Source: Globisporangium splendens (taxonomy: Eukaryota > Oomycota > Peronosporomycetes > Pythiales > Pythiaceae). Taken from it: a stretch of DNA of 64,000 nt. The notes under the pieces are model-generated. The model saw only the letters and a program-made list of their open reading frames with translations, searched no databases and was not told the origin of the DNA. A program made the position numbers and the translations under genes. Positions 41,701-53,747 of the stretch are shown piece after piece. The stretch lies in NCBI GenBank assembly GCA_006386115.1, contig VFIW01000049.1:124001-188000 (forward strand), given 5' to 3'. Position 1 is the stretch's first letter; the number at the start of each line of letters is the position of its first letter.

Positions 41701-44598
41701 GCCCGTAGTCATTCCGCCCAAACCCATAGAGATGAGCACCACTGCAGAGAACAATGGTGTGATAATAACCACAGCGGATTTCGAGGCAAACTTGCTTCTC
41801 AAGACCGTTGCGCACTTGGACAGGCGCCAGTTGATTCTCAGTAGACTCTGTTCCCAGTTGACCATAGTCATTCTTGCCAAAACCGTACGCTTTCCCAGTC
41901 GAACTCACGACCATGGTGTGGTATTGACCGCACGCGACCGAAACAATGTGCTGATCTGCTAGCGCATCGATGTGGTGCGGCACTTTGCGGTCAATCGTGT
42001 CGTTGTGGCCAAGCTGGCCGTAGTCGCTGCGCCCGAACGTGTACACAAACTGACGTCCTGCTCCAGTGTCCCCGCAAGTGAGAATCGTGTGGTAGTAGCT
42101 GCACGAGACAAGCCGCACGATTCTGCCTTCAAGGCTACGAATCAGCTTGGGTACATTTTCGCTGGTCGTATTCCCGTGACCGAGCTGACCACGATAATTG
42201 TAGCCGAGAGTAGCTGCTCGTCCGTCTTGAGTCACGACCACGCTGTGCTCACATCCATTGTACGCATGCACTTGAGAGATCGCATGATCACCGAATTTGC
42301 GAATCTCTGTCACATTGCTCACTCGATTGGTCATGCCGACACCACATTGTCCATTGTCATTGTACCCGCACGTCAACACTGTGCTATCGCCACATAGAAC
42401 AATGCTGTGCTCGTTTCCTGCACTGACTTGAACGACGTCTTTGCGCTGCAATGCTTCAATTCGATCAAAAGACTTGCGAGTGATTGTGTCTCCATGCCCG
42501 AGTCCACCGTACGAATTTTGGCCACAACTCCACACTTCTTTGTCTTCGCAGTCGTCTTGTCCAGGGAGTATCATGCCATCGCTAACAACTAGTCCACTAG
42601 TTGAACACACGTTTTCATACCTGGCGTTTGGCGATCTTTGCTGCGTTCCTCGAGAAACTCTCGTTGGCTTTGGCGGCATACTCGCCTTTGCACTATCGAG
42701 CTGATGCAGCACAGACGATATATTCAGGGGTCTCAACTTTGGACATTTCGCAGTCTGCGCATACCCGTCATGCCGATTTGTCGCCGCAGCAAAGCCATCA
42801 CGAGATCCACTCTCTTGTACCATGGAAATATCCAAAGAAACCCTCCATTCCCAATCTGGAGTAGCTCCTTGAGATCCTCCTTCATATTTGACTTGTACAC
42901 TCCTACTGCTGCGTTGGTCATGCCGGCTCCTTGAGGACCAGAAGGTCTGTGATGTGCGATGGGATGTGCTAGCGATACATTCAACGCGGTGGTCGTACTC
43001 GTCGTGCCGATTGCCTTTGGCACAAACCCCTTTGGCAGTGCTTTCCGCTTCACTTGGATCACCAGATCATGCGGGGTCGAATGACTAATCTCGTCGTGCC
43101 CCGCCAAGTTTCAGATCAAGAGAGCTGATGCCCATCTTGCTTTTGTACTTACCCGCCACTTCGTCCTTGTCCCACTCGCTCTGTACAGAGTTAGTAGAAT
43201 GCTGATCTTCAACTTTGGTTTTGAGAAGTGAAATCGAAGCAGTGAGAGGGGAAGATAACCTGGCCGAATGCGTATCTTTTGCGTCGCAGCAGGACTCGTG
43301 CGCACCAAGAATGACTTTCATCGCAATTAGGAAATCTCGAAGTGAGTTCCTTGCGGCTGCCAGATAAATCAATCCATTCACAGCATTCGTGCGATCGGTC
43401 ACGTCAAAGCCATTGAGCGACGGCGTAACGGCGTGCACTTTTGGCGAAGATGGACCATGCTTCAACGGCGGCAGCGGACATATTCCAAGCAAGAATCGCT
43501 GAATCCTATCCACGAGTTCCCGTAAATCTGAGGTCGCAGCAGAAGCGGTTGCTGCAGTAGCCGTTCCAAGCGAACCTGACGGAATCGAGCAATTCGTCGG
43601 AGTCAGTGCCTGTGGGGGCAAACTCTTGATGAGTGGCAGTAACTCGGTCAGGAATTCCTTCTTTTGTGTCAGCGAAGACGACGCTTGGTCCAGGACACTT
43701 GCAAACAACGAAAACACGACCTGGATCCCCATTGATGCCTCACGAGTCATTTCCTCCTTTGGCTTGATCGATGGCAAAGTTGATCCGCCAAAGGTCACTC
43801 CGCTTGCCGTCTGTCCACTGCGAGCAGAATCACAGACATCGGATTTAAAGATTGTAACGGAGGTAGTGGCGCTGCTTGTGCCAAACCTTTCTGGGTGCTT
43901 TCCACAGTAGCTGCAGCGAGGCATGTCAGTGCGCGCTGGTGTTGAACTTGAACGGCCTCATACACACTTCGTAAAATGTACCTTTTCAGCGCCAGCAACT
44001 CGTAGCAGGGATCTGGGAACGTGCAGCAGCGTAGCAGTGCTTCCTGGAGCTTGTGCAGCACCAGCGCCGCGAGCTCCGGTTGCTCTAGATCGCCCAGCAA
44101 GTAGAGCGCATTAAGCAGATCCTGCTCTTTCTTCATCGACTCCAAGTCGCGACTGCCGTCGACACCGCGAGTGCGCTTTGCTGTCAGAGCCGATGATTCG
44201 CCCTCGATTCCTGTCATGCTGCCTTCTTCTCCCTGTTCACCGAGTGGCGACGGAGAGTCGGCTTTGCCATAGAGTAATCGCTGTTGAAACGATGATCGCG
44301 ACGGCGTGGCGTTCACAAACACGGCATCGCGGCCATTCGACGCCGCGGAGGATGCGCTCGTCATCGTCCCACCGGCAGCAGCAGCGTGTCGACGCGCGTC
44401 AGCACCTGCGAGCGCCTCCGTTCTCCGCAGCTGCTTGGTCAGGAACTCTTCGTCACGGAGCTGGTCTATCGTGAGGCGGCTCCAGCGCATGTCCAATCGC
44501 GACCACCGCGCTGGGGTCTTCGATGAGGAGGATGAGGCGGCGCCAGGCAGCGTGTAACCGGCGCTGTTGGCCGTGAGCGTGCTCTCTGGCTGTCCCAT
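38790..44598 (-). CDS. Large RCC1-repeat HECT-domain E3 ubiquitin ligase (HERC-like)
   Basis: Multi-exon gene, about 1800-1850 residues. Exon 1 is 44598-43982, intron 43981-43911, exon 2 43910-43149, intron 43148-43085, exon 3 from 43084; these three keep frame. Exon 3 and the following RCC1 exon (about 42800-41240) join at an unresolved site, as does the next exon (about 41200-40755). An intron of about 54 nt (about 40754-40701) probably removes an in-frame TAG before the last exon. The N-terminal 480 residues are helical/low-complexity. About seven RCC1 repeats follow (GQNSYGGLGHGD, GRSDYGQLGHND, GRNDYGQLGLG, GRNNHGQLGTND), then ILWHIVAELRRRF and a C-terminal HECT domain. Its C-lobe has the thioester Cys in LPKSHTCFFALQLPRYS. 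RCC1 propellers bind regulators or substrates and HECT passes ubiquitin from its Cys. Confidence 0.85.
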
Positions 44599-45439
44599 AA
44601 CGAGCGTCTACAAGGCGGTGCCTTCCTTTATTTCTCTCAGGCGCTCATGGACGCGTGGTCGAGTGCGCACGCATGAGGGCGCTTTGATGCATTTGGATGC
44701 GGAATTGGCGCGACGTTTTGTGAGCGCGTTTTTGAGGGGAAACAAGAGGCAATTCGTGTTTGAATTGTGGTCAGCCGAACGCAATTCATTTTGCGGATGG
44801 CTACATGTCGACCTTTGGAAAACAGATGGTGGACACACTGGGGGACAGATGCACTGGCGAAGCGTCGCACCTGAAGACCTTTGGACTGACGAGACGTGGA
44901 GTCAACCAACGAGTACTATTGCAGACTGACTGCTGAGATCGTCTCGAAAATTGACAACCATCCGACGTTGTAGAGCACGATAAAGCAGGGGAGTGCTTCA
45001 CAAGCTCCAGCTGCAACATGCAAGTAGTATAGGTGTTCTGAGAAGATGATGCCATAAGAAAAGCAACGTCCTGACTCTCTGAGGCGCCTGCTTTTTCCGT
45101 ATCCAATGAGGCGCGTGACAAATTAAAGCCGCTGCTGTCTCCAGGACACCTGACTGCGTGTTCTGTTTTATTTTCCCTGTGGCTGCAGACAGAGTTCTGT
45201 CACTGTCCTGTGCCTTGCACCTGCCGAGGGCCATTACACAACGTGGTACAACTGGTGCGATCTGCGAACGCGACGCTTTACTTCCCCCTGGAAATCGAGT
45301 CGTCGCTGCCTCGGAACCAAATTCCGGTGTCTAATGACAAGGGGCAAGTCGCGCATCAGCAATGCTGCATTCCGAAAGTAATCCTTTATGAGTCCAATAA
45401 ACCCTTTAATTACTCACTTGATCTTCATATTCATTTTAT
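44599..45439. other. Intergenic, no supported gene
   Basis: 841 nt between the start of the HECT ligase and the decayed protease gene. A frame ending at 44929 encodes a hydrophilic peptide (ELARRFVSAFLRGNKRQF) that I cannot assign; it could be a gene fragment. Nothing else stands out. Confidence 0.45.
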
Positions 45440-47279
45440 GGTGTTCAATCAAACTGAAAAAGCAATAGTCAATATCAGAGGCAGACATTTCAGTCCTGTT
45501 GATGGTCTTGAGATCCTGTGCTTCGACTTGCCCGATGGAGACTATGTGGTCGTTCGCTCCCCTGATGCCCCTGATGGCAGTTGGACTTATGAATACACGA
45601 GCAAAGGTCGCAATGGTCGCTCCAACATCATCGCCGAGCCATGTCCCGGGAAGCACAGCCATCGTCGAGTACTTTGCCGCGCAAACCGACAGCCATCGGA
45701 CTGTCAATGCCACTATCACACTGCTCGCTTATACGATCTCAGGGTACTCGCGTGGTTTCGCCCCCAAGGTCTACGAGTCGGTCTGCGGAGGTGGCGACCA
45801 ATCGGTGCCAGCCAAGTGCTTCCAGAGCGGATCCGCTTTGTTCGCCTCCCTGCCGCTCGCGTATGAGAAGAGCCTATCTGTTGCTCGGCTTCTGGTGAAT
45901 GGCACGAATCTCTGCACTGGGTGGCTCGCTGGCAGCGACGGCCACTTGATCACGAACCGCCACTGCATTCCCTCTGCTGACCACGCCATGGTGACCGATT
46001 ACGAGTTCGTCGCCGAGAGCACGGCGTGCTCGGATGCCAGGGTAAAGTAATGCTCACGACCGCCGACTTCGTGGCCAACAGCGAGGAGTTCGACTACGCG
46101 ATGGTGAAGCTCGCCAAAGATCGCATCGGAGCGTACAAATACCTGCAGCTTCGTGGCAATGGTTCTGTAGCAGGAGAGAACATTTACATCCCACAGCACC
46201 CGTTTGGGTACGCGAAACGGATCGTGAGCGTCATTGAAGACAACGCGCTTGCGTCCATTGGTGCCATCGGTGCTCTGACGCCCTGTGGCGTGAACGAGGT
46301 CTTGTGCACTGCGGATACCCAGAGCGGTTCGTCAGGATCCCCACTACTTGCGGCGCCGGATAGCACCGTCGTCGCTGTCCACCACTGTGGCTTTGCGTCG
46401 GTCTGCACGAACTCAGCAGTTGACGTGCGCGATATTATTGGAGATCTGCATGCAAAGAAGATCACCGTCAACGACCTGGTGGCGTCACCAACACCGGCGA
46501 CGCCAGTTCCAACGACTGCAGCTCCCGCGCCGACTACTCCAGCTTCAAGCACTCCGACTCCGACGACTGCTGCTCCGGTTCCAACTACAGTGGCTCTAAC
46601 ACCAGCTCCAACGTAAATTCCAACGCCAGCTCCAGCGCTTACTTCTACTCCCAAAACACCAACATCAGCACCAGCCTGTGCTCCGTCGGGTGATGTCTGT
46701 GGCGACAGCGTCGGTGGGGTGAAGTGCTGTGCGTCGGGCGAGTACTGCGTGCCCTGGTTCCCATTCTACTACGAGTGCTACCCTCAGCCTGCGCAGTGCG
46801 GCATACATCTCACTGGCGTCAACATCACCAGCGACAATCTGGTTACCATGTACAACCTCTCGCCAGCCAATTGCTGCGCGTTGTGCGCCGACACGGTGGG
46901 CTGCGTCTACTACACGTTCGTGAACTACGTCAACGACCAGATCGTCGGAGCGTGCAGCTTGAAATCTGGGTCTGGCACAGCTTTGTGATCCAACGGCTGC
47001 AGACTTGTCGGGCGTGCTGTCGCCCAAGCCAGCGTGCCTGACGTCGCGATTCGGCTCGTGCGGGTCCAGTCAAGGCACGGCGTGCTGTCCGCCAGACTTC
47101 TACTGCCAACCGTGGAGCCCGAGCTACTGCCATTGGGCTGCAAGGGCTACACGTTCGTCAACACGGACACGGCATGCTACCTCAAGAGCTCGCTCAGCGG
47201 CAAGCGCGCCTCGACTGGCGCCGTGTCAGGCATTCTCAACACACCGGTGTACTCATTTCAGGAAAGGACAACGGAGTAA
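45440..47279 (+). pseudogene. Decayed secreted trypsin-like protease joined to CBM1-like and PAN/Apple modules
   Basis: Segments in shifting frames encode: a beta-rich prodomain (LPDGDYVVVRSPD); a chymotrypsin-fold protease with GWLAGSDGHLITNRHC (His), EFDYAMVKL (Asp) and DTQSGSSGSPLL (Ser); a Thr/Pro/Ala linker; a Cys-rich CBM1-like module (CCASGEYCVPW...YYEC); a PAN/Apple-like module (PANCCALCADTVGCVYYTF); a second CBM1-like module (FGSCGS...[11 protein letters not shown]) and the start of another Apple part. Frame breaks are near 45612, 46040, 46990 and 47140, with an in-frame TAA at 46614-46616 inside the linker, and no signal peptide is found. Some changes might be introns, but too many coincide. 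CBM1+PAN modules are typical of the oomycete cellulose-binding CBEL lectins; here they are attached to a secreted protease. Confidence 0.75.
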
Positions 47280-47529
47280 TTGTGCGCATGCAGCATGCGA
47301 CCAACACGCTTTTGATCAACAAATGTCCTTGTGTCCGCATGGTGTGGACAGTCTTGCTCGGAGATTTCATGACCATCATCCCGTAAATCACACTTGCAAA
47401 TTTACGTAAATATGATACCCATAAGCAACGGTTCTAAATACGGTTGGCAACAACGGATTTAAGAGGATCCGTTTTGATGCACTGTGACCATGCGAGCCTT
47501 CATAATCGCGTCTTGACAGGCAGGTAGGA

Positions 47530-48769
47530 ATGGCGGAGGACGACCGAGCGCGCGCGGCGGCGTATTTCCAGGCGACGACGGTGCCGAAGTCGCTCAAGCA
47601 GCGCCAACAGCAGCTGGAGGCGTTTCTGGACCACCACCGCGTCGTGGGCAAGTGCGTGGCCATCGTGACGTCCGGCGGAACCACCGTCCCGCTTGAGCAG
47701 AACACCGTGCGCTTCCTCGACAATTTCTCCACTGGCGCGCGCGGCGCCGCCTCCACCGAGTGCGTCTACATGTGAATTTATGCATGGAGCACTTTCTGTT
47801 GCGTTTGTGCATAGAGTGTACTCATCATGTGGACTTGGTTGTTGCGCATTTAGATACTTTTTGCGGCTGGGGTATGCTGTGATCTACCTGAACCGTCCGA
47901 CGGGGATCGCACCGTTCGCACGCCACGTGCAGCGCGCGACGTCATCGCACGTGGATCTCAAGCTCCTCGACCACATCGACGTCTCCAAGAGTTCGCAGGA
48001 CGTGCAGCTCACGTTTGACGACTATCTGGAGAAGAAGAGCGTCGTGGACGCGCTGCAGCAGTACAAGTCCGTGGTCGAGAACAACTCGCTGCTCTCGCTT
48101 GCGTTCACGTCGGTGGACGAGTACTTTTTCCTGCTCAAGCTGATCGCAGAGAGCGTGGCGCCGTGGAACGAGCGCGTGCTGTTCTACTTGGCGGCGGCTG
48201 TGAGCGACTTCTACATCCCGCAGAGCGAGCTCTCGGAGCACAAGATCCAGTCGCGTGCGGGGCCGCTCACGCTCACGTTGCAGCAAGTGCCGAAGTTACT
48301 GGGAGTGCTGCGTCACGACTGGGCGCCAAAGGCGTTCTACGTGTCGTTCAAGCTCGAGACGGACTGGGAGATTCTCCGTGAGAAGGCCAAGCAGTCGATC
48401 GCTAAGTACGGCATGCACGTGGTCGTCGCGAACGAACTCAAGTCTCGTTTCCACGAAGTGCTGCTCATCACGGCCGCTGACGAACGCTCGATCGACAAGC
48501 CGAAGGACGCCGACGACATCGAAGGCGCGCTCGTTGACGCCATCGCGAGCATGCACTTCAAGTTCATCGCGTCCAACGACGTGTCGGTGCCCGACGAGAT
48601 CGGCCATCGCGTGCCCGCTCGTCGCGCCTGGCGACGACGTCTTCCCGGCAAAGTGCAGAGCGCGCTGTCTGTGGTGGAGCAGCACCAAGAGGAGATCCTC
48701 GCGGTCGTGCTCGGTGGTGTGCTGTCGGTGATGCTCAGCATGCTGCAGAACAGCCTGCGCAGACGCTAG
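47530..48769 (+). CDS. PPCS: Phosphopantothenate-cysteine ligase (PPCS), tail-anchored
   Basis: Two exons (47530-47759, 47854-48769; GTGCGT donor) give 381 residues. The second step of coenzyme A synthesis from phosphopantothenate: it joins cysteine using ATP or CTP. The eukaryotic PPCS nucleotide fold is shown by VAIVTSGGTTVPLEQNTVRF, then LDNFSTGARGAASTEYFL across the intron, followed by YLAAAVSDFYIP and YVSFKLETD. The C-terminus adds a basic stretch and a hydrophobic helix of about 20 residues (EILAVVLGGVLSVMLSML) ending NSLRRR, which looks like a tail anchor, unusual for this soluble enzyme. I infer attachment to the ER or mitochondrial outer membrane. It converges with BolA, 65 nt apart. 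Confidence 0.94.
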
Positions 48770-48834
48770 AGTATAGAAAAAGAGAACATACGTAACACGG
48801 CGCAGAGGATGAGCTTGAGAAGATATGCGCGCCT

Positions 48835-49455
48835 TTATTTGTTCTTTAAACTTTCTAGAAACTCTTTCTTTGTCGGGTCCTTGGCCATGCCGCCCTGGCA
48901 GTTTGGCGACGGCTGCACGTTCGAGCTCTTGGTCCACTGCTCCGGTGTCTTGCTCTGGATCGAGAGCGCGTGGACGCCGCTGCTGAGCTCCTCCTGCAAG
49001 AGCTCGTTCACCATCCGATGGCGCTGGATCAGCGGCATGCCCTCAAACTGTTCCGTCACTACGACTACCTGTGTACGTGCATGCACGCATATGCGTCAGT
49101 TGGCTACTGGTCTATTAGAGAGCAAACAGAAAGCAGGCAGGCACCTTGAAATGGGTCTCAGCGCCTTTGGGCACGTTGTGCATGTAGCTCTCGTTGATCA
49201 CGTCCAAGTACTGCGGGGCGAACGCGTCGGCGAGCTTCTCGCGGATACGCAGCGCGATCGGACCTGCTGGCACGGCTGAGGCAGAGGACATGGCGGTTCG
49301 TAGCTGCTGGAAGATCTACAGGAACACGCGCGAGCAGCCGCATATTATGAGTACACGCACATGTGCGCATAGAGCAGACTAAATCCTTTGCTTTGTACCT
49401 GCTGCGTGCGTGGGGCTGCCGTGCGAGACGCCGCAAGTGCTCGAATGCTCTGCAT
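48835..49455 (-). CDS. Mitochondrial BolA-family protein
   Basis: Three exons (49455-49399, 49315-49145, 49068-48835) sum to 154 codons. Exon 1 encodes a mitochondrial leader ([19 protein letters not shown]). The BolA domain follows: [39 protein letters not shown] and [20 protein letters not shown], ending [11 protein letters not shown]. BolA proteins pair with monothiol glutaredoxins in Fe-S cluster handling; the conserved His in the HNVP and RHRMV segments are the candidate ligands. Relative to most BolA proteins, there is a 25-residue C-terminal extension with two Pro-rich parts. It is divergent from AP-1 sigma, 246 nt between starts. Confidence 0.92.
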
Positions 49456-49701
49456 CGTCCGCCGCCGTCCCACCAAAAGCGTGTGTTTCGAAGGCGGCGA
49501 GAGCACGCGCCTGACTCGGACCTGTTTGCGTCACAAAGAATCGCACTTAGCCGGAGATGAAACTAAAATCCGGATTTAACGGAGGCTGTGGTGTGTGTTT
49601 CAGGTGGGCCACCTGAAATTAGGACAGTCCCTCTGATGTGACTGACGTTCAGCGTCAAGCATACACGAAGCAAACAGGAAGCGCAAGAGGGGAAAGCAGC
49701 C

Positions 49702-50477
49702 ATGGTGTGTGCATTAGATGGCTTCTCTCTATGTGTATATGCGAGTTTGTATGCACTAACAAGGGGGTTCTGACGATGCATATGCGCAGATCGAAGCCGT
49801 GCTCCTGGTGAGCCGTCAGGGGAAGACCCGTCTCTCGAAATGGTACTTGGCCGCGTCGTTGAAGGAAAAGACGCGCATGATCCGCGAAATCACGTCGCTC
49901 GTGCTCTCGCGGCCGCAGAAGCAGTGCAACTTCATCGAGTTCAAGGACAAGAAGATCGTCTACAAGCGGTGCGTGATACGTGTCGCCCTCCATTGTCCCC
50001 TGTGTGCTGTTGAATGATCGCTTGCTGTGTTGACTTGTAGCTATGCGAGTCTGTTCTTTATCGCGTGCATCTCCAAGGACGAGAACGAGCTGATCACGCT
50101 CGAATCGATCCACATGTTTGTCGAAGTGCTCGATCGCTATTTCGGAAATGTGAGGTATCTTCCATTTCCTATTGGCGTCTTTCTTTTGGGCTAAAGCGGT
50201 TCGCATCATTTTGTAGGTCTGCGAGCTTGACATTATTTTCAACTTCCACAAGGTAATGCTCATATATATATATAACAGCACAGGCATCCGTTTGTGTAGA
50301 GGCTCACTCACGCTCGCTTGTATGCAGGCCTACTACATCCTGGACGAGATGTTTATCGGCGGCTTCCAAGTCGAGTCGAGCAAGAAGGAGGTGCTGCGCA
50401 TCTGCACAGCGCAGGAGGATTACATGGACGAGTCCAAGGAGGAGGGCTTCGTGCGTCCACGCGTCGGCACGCGCTAA
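49702..50477 (+). CDS. AP1S: AP-1 clathrin adaptor complex sigma subunit
   Basis: Five exons (49702-49704, 49790-49968, 50041-50149, 50217-50252, 50328-50477) sum to 159 codons. The first coding exon is just the ATG, joined in phase 0 to IEAVLLVSRQGKTRLSKWY. The rest is textbook sigma-1: IIYKR-type strand (KKIVYKRYASLFF), ENELITLESIHMFVEVLDRYFGN, VCELDIIFNFHKAYYILDEM. The sigma chain stabilises the AP-1 core and helps recognise dileucine signals at the trans-Golgi network and endosomes. AP-1 is preferred over AP-2 because of the VSRQGKTRL and NFHKAYYILDEM strings. Confidence 0.93.
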
Positions 50478-50883
50478 AGAGAAGGCATGGGGCTGGAGTC
50501 TCTGGCGTTTACACGAATGTGCATGTGTGCGGCGGTGCATGAACAGAGGAGAGAGGATAAAGAGACGAAGAGGCTGTCGTGCGAATACAATCGGAGGCTT
50601 TTTTTCTTCTAATCGCCCATTCCCCACTCTTGTTTGCAGTTGCTCCCTGTGTGCATCCACGTCGATGTGTGTATGTTGCTTGCAGCTCCAAATGCGTGTC
50701 AGCTACATTCGCGCGACCTTTCTTGTCGGGCACACGAAACGACGCGAGTCAATGCTTGAAAATGGACACGCATTCCACGACCGAATGAAGAAACAACGTT
50801 GGCTGCTGCTTGTTTGTACTGCATGGCACGTGCTAGTGATGCGCACACACTATGGATCACTGACGCCTTTCTGTGTTCTCGAC
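50478..50883. other. Intergenic, no gene seen
   Basis: 406 nt downstream of AP-1 sigma. It may contain 5' exons or the promoter of the next gene, whose start is not certain. Confidence 0.4.
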
Positions 50884-53592
50884 ATGTGTGTAGCATGTGT
50901 GCGAAAGACTCTGTTCCGCGCCACCGCGGGCTTGACCCTCGACGAGCAGCTCAAAGTAGCAGGACAGCTCCACTCCAGTGGCGTCAACGTGTTGCAGGTA
51001 GTTAAGCAATCGTCTATTGTGTAGGTGGCTGCCAAGTACTCGGCAGCATGCTCATGCTCATGTGAATGACCGATTGCGTCTACGTCAGAGAATCGACGCG
51101 ATGAAGAAAACGTCAAAGAAACAGAAGCAAGTCACTAAAGCAAACCAGCTCAAGTTCGAGTGGCTGCAAGAGCACAGCCAGTTGAAAAAGCTAGAAGAGG
51201 TACTAACCGGCTTGCTTTATTCATACGATGGTTAGTCCGGTCTCATTTCGTTGCCAACTTGCGCAGACGTGCACAAGAGAACTAGAATCGCTGTTGTTGC
51301 GAATGCACAATGATGCCTCAGCGGAGACAGCAGCACTGGGCTCAGTCTCCAAGAAAGGCATGAAAAAGTGCGGCTCAGGACCACTTTCTCCGGAACTCGA
51401 TGCGTCAAATGATGAGGACTGCAACAACAATGGCAGCTACGAGACGATCCCTCCACCAACTGATGCAAGCAGTATGGCGTCGTCAGCATCCTACGTCCGA
51501 GAACTGGAAGATTTCATCAAAACGGAGCAGCTGAATCGAGTCGCTCTTCTCAATCAAATCGCGTCCGAACGAGAACAGATACGACCAATATGGCAAAGCA
51601 CCTTTACGTTTTCATCTGATCCACCCGCTTTTGTCGCAGCAACTCGCCATGAAGCAGCTTCTTGGCGCCATCAAAGACAAGCAGCGAGATGCACCCGCTG
51701 TCGACAAAAGCAATCAGCTCCGCTGGGACGAGGACATGAAAGTGAGTGCCATTTTGTACGCATTTACCTTGCCATTTGCAAACTGAGTTCGACTCATGCA
51801 GCACACTGGTGTCGTAGTCGAATGCTCAACATTTGATCATGGACGCTGTCATCGGCCATCAGATGGTGGAGACCCTCTTGGAAGAAGAAGCTGCGAAATG
51901 CAATGAGGATTTTCTCACGGCATACAATGCTGTGCTAGCAAGTCTGCGTGAGGACAGACGCGGTCGCAGTGGTAGCGTAGCTGCTGCGAACCTCGTTGAG
52001 ACCGAGCAGCAGTTTGAGCAAAAGATATCTGAACTGGTCGATTCCTTGGGTGGGAAGGACTGCCCGGACGAGCTGCTTCGACTTGAGATCGTCGACGAGT
52101 TCAGGACATTGCATATTAAACTTCGCGACAACCTGCTCCAATATAAGGGCGACTTTATCAGTCTAGCGTCCATGGCAGACGCTGCTGGCAGTGCTGAAGC
52201 TGCGACTTCCAAGACTGGTGGCTGGAGTAGTCCTGACGACGAACGCTTTCTCAAAGTCTTGAAAAGCTACGAGCGCAAGGGTGGACCAGCAAAAAAAGCC
52301 GAACTTTTGTACGACCAAGTGAAAGCCGTCGTCCCGCACATGAGTGTGCTCGAGATTAAAAAGCACGTGAAATTCCACCATCACCTGCGATTTTATCAAG
52401 AGAAGTGCAGAGATCAGCAGAAAGAGTTTGAGCGAAGGCACCGCGAACTGGAGGCGAACGTTCGGGAGAGATTGCAGACTGTAATCCGAATAGAGAACGA
52501 AAAGCAGACGCAGCTGGCGCAATTTCGAGCTCTGCAAAAGAATTGCGACCGACTGCACGACAAAGTCGCAGAATGGAAAGTGTCGAAAGACGCAAAAGAA
52601 CGCATCGAGCACCAACAGCGCGAGGTCAAACAGCTTTTACAGGCGCAACGGCAGCAAGAAGACGCGCTCAAGTGGAAAAAGAAACTCGAGAAGCAAAAAC
52701 GATTGGTCGACGATTACAAGTAAGCCAAAAAATCCATATGTGTGTGGATTGCGAGAGAGTTTTCGCCTTGCTGATATCTTTGCGTAGGAAAAGCAAGGTG
52801 CTCGATGAGATTGCCGGTGAAAAGCTCTCCGACGAGGAAATGCTGCAGCGCGAAGCAGAAAAGGCAGCGCAGTGGGTGGTGAATGCAGCACGCGTCCTCC
52901 ATCGCCAGGAAGAATACGAGGCGAGAACGAGCTTCATCGTTATATAGTTGATAGTGTTCAACTGGTGACGTGACTTACGATAATCTGTGTGGCGCATCCA
53001 TACAACAACAGCGCAAACTGGAAGGAGACGAGCAGGAGCAACTGCGCAAAGCACACGAAGAGGAAGTGCGGATCGCGAAACTGAACGCGCTGAAAGGCGA
53101 AACCCCGTACGCGCAGATCATTGCGACTATTGTGGTGCGTAGCTCACAGAATGTACACTGACGGAGCCAAATTCTCAAGATGAATCTTGTTTTCGGACCG
53201 ATATTTCTTGTGTTGCCAGCCGGATCCGGAGCGTACGCGCCAGGAAACGGCCGCATTTCGAGCGAATGTGGAGGCAGCTCAAGAAGCACTGCCAATCAAT
53301 GTGCGTGAAGCGTGTATCTATGTGATTGACTTGGAAGCTTATGCTTGTTGTGTTTGTTGTACGGTGGGTTGTGGCCATCACAGGAAGCAGGTTTGGCCCC
53401 GCCACATGGATACGACTGCGATACACTCTTCAAAAACGCGCGGTTCAAGCTGGGATTGGCGCTCCGGGTACGTGTTTGTCATGCCACCAAGCGGAACCTG
53501 GACGCTCAAACTAAGCACGCTGTACTCGCTTTCTTCCTGGTAATTTTTGGAAACAGAACGCGGGGCTTCACATGACAGAGCACGCCCGCTAG
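50884..53592 (+). CDS. CCDC148-like coiled-coil protein (probable ciliary)
   Basis: At least nine exons. Recognisable parts are: LTLDEQLKVAGQLHSSG; RIDAMKKTSKKQKQ to LEE (donor GTACTA); TCTRELESLLLRMHND; QLAMKQLLGAIKDKQRD to WDEDMK, which joins SNAQHLIMDAVIGHQM near 51814; a long exon to about 52719 with WSSPDDERFLKVLKSY (a SANT-like string) and a long coiled coil; KSKVLDEIAGEKLSDEE; RKLEGDEQEQLRKAHEE; PDPERTRQETAAFRAN; EAGLAPPHGYDCDTLF; and NAGLHMTEHAR with the stop at 53592. The C-terminal FKLGLALRNAGLH and the coiled-coil layout resemble animal CCDC148/CCDC112-type proteins linked to cilia. I give this name tentatively. The start at 50884 is the ATG in frame with the first recognised segment; the junction near 51530-51625 is unresolved. 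Confidence 0.7.
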
Positions 53593-53747
53593 GCGCTTGC
53601 GAACGTAAAAGTCAGCAACGCCGGTGCGTACCGCCACCACGTTGCGGCGCCCACACAATTGTGGTAAACGCACTAGAAATAATAGTAAATGGAACAACAT
53701 GCACTTTCCACATAAACTATACTGGCGGGTCTCTCTAGACACAGCCA

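Noticed and set aside
44567..44929. Plus-strand frame of 120 codons overlapping the start of the HECT ligase
   Set aside because: The overlap with a real coding start and absence of a known domain make a gene unlikely, although its 3' half could be a fragment.
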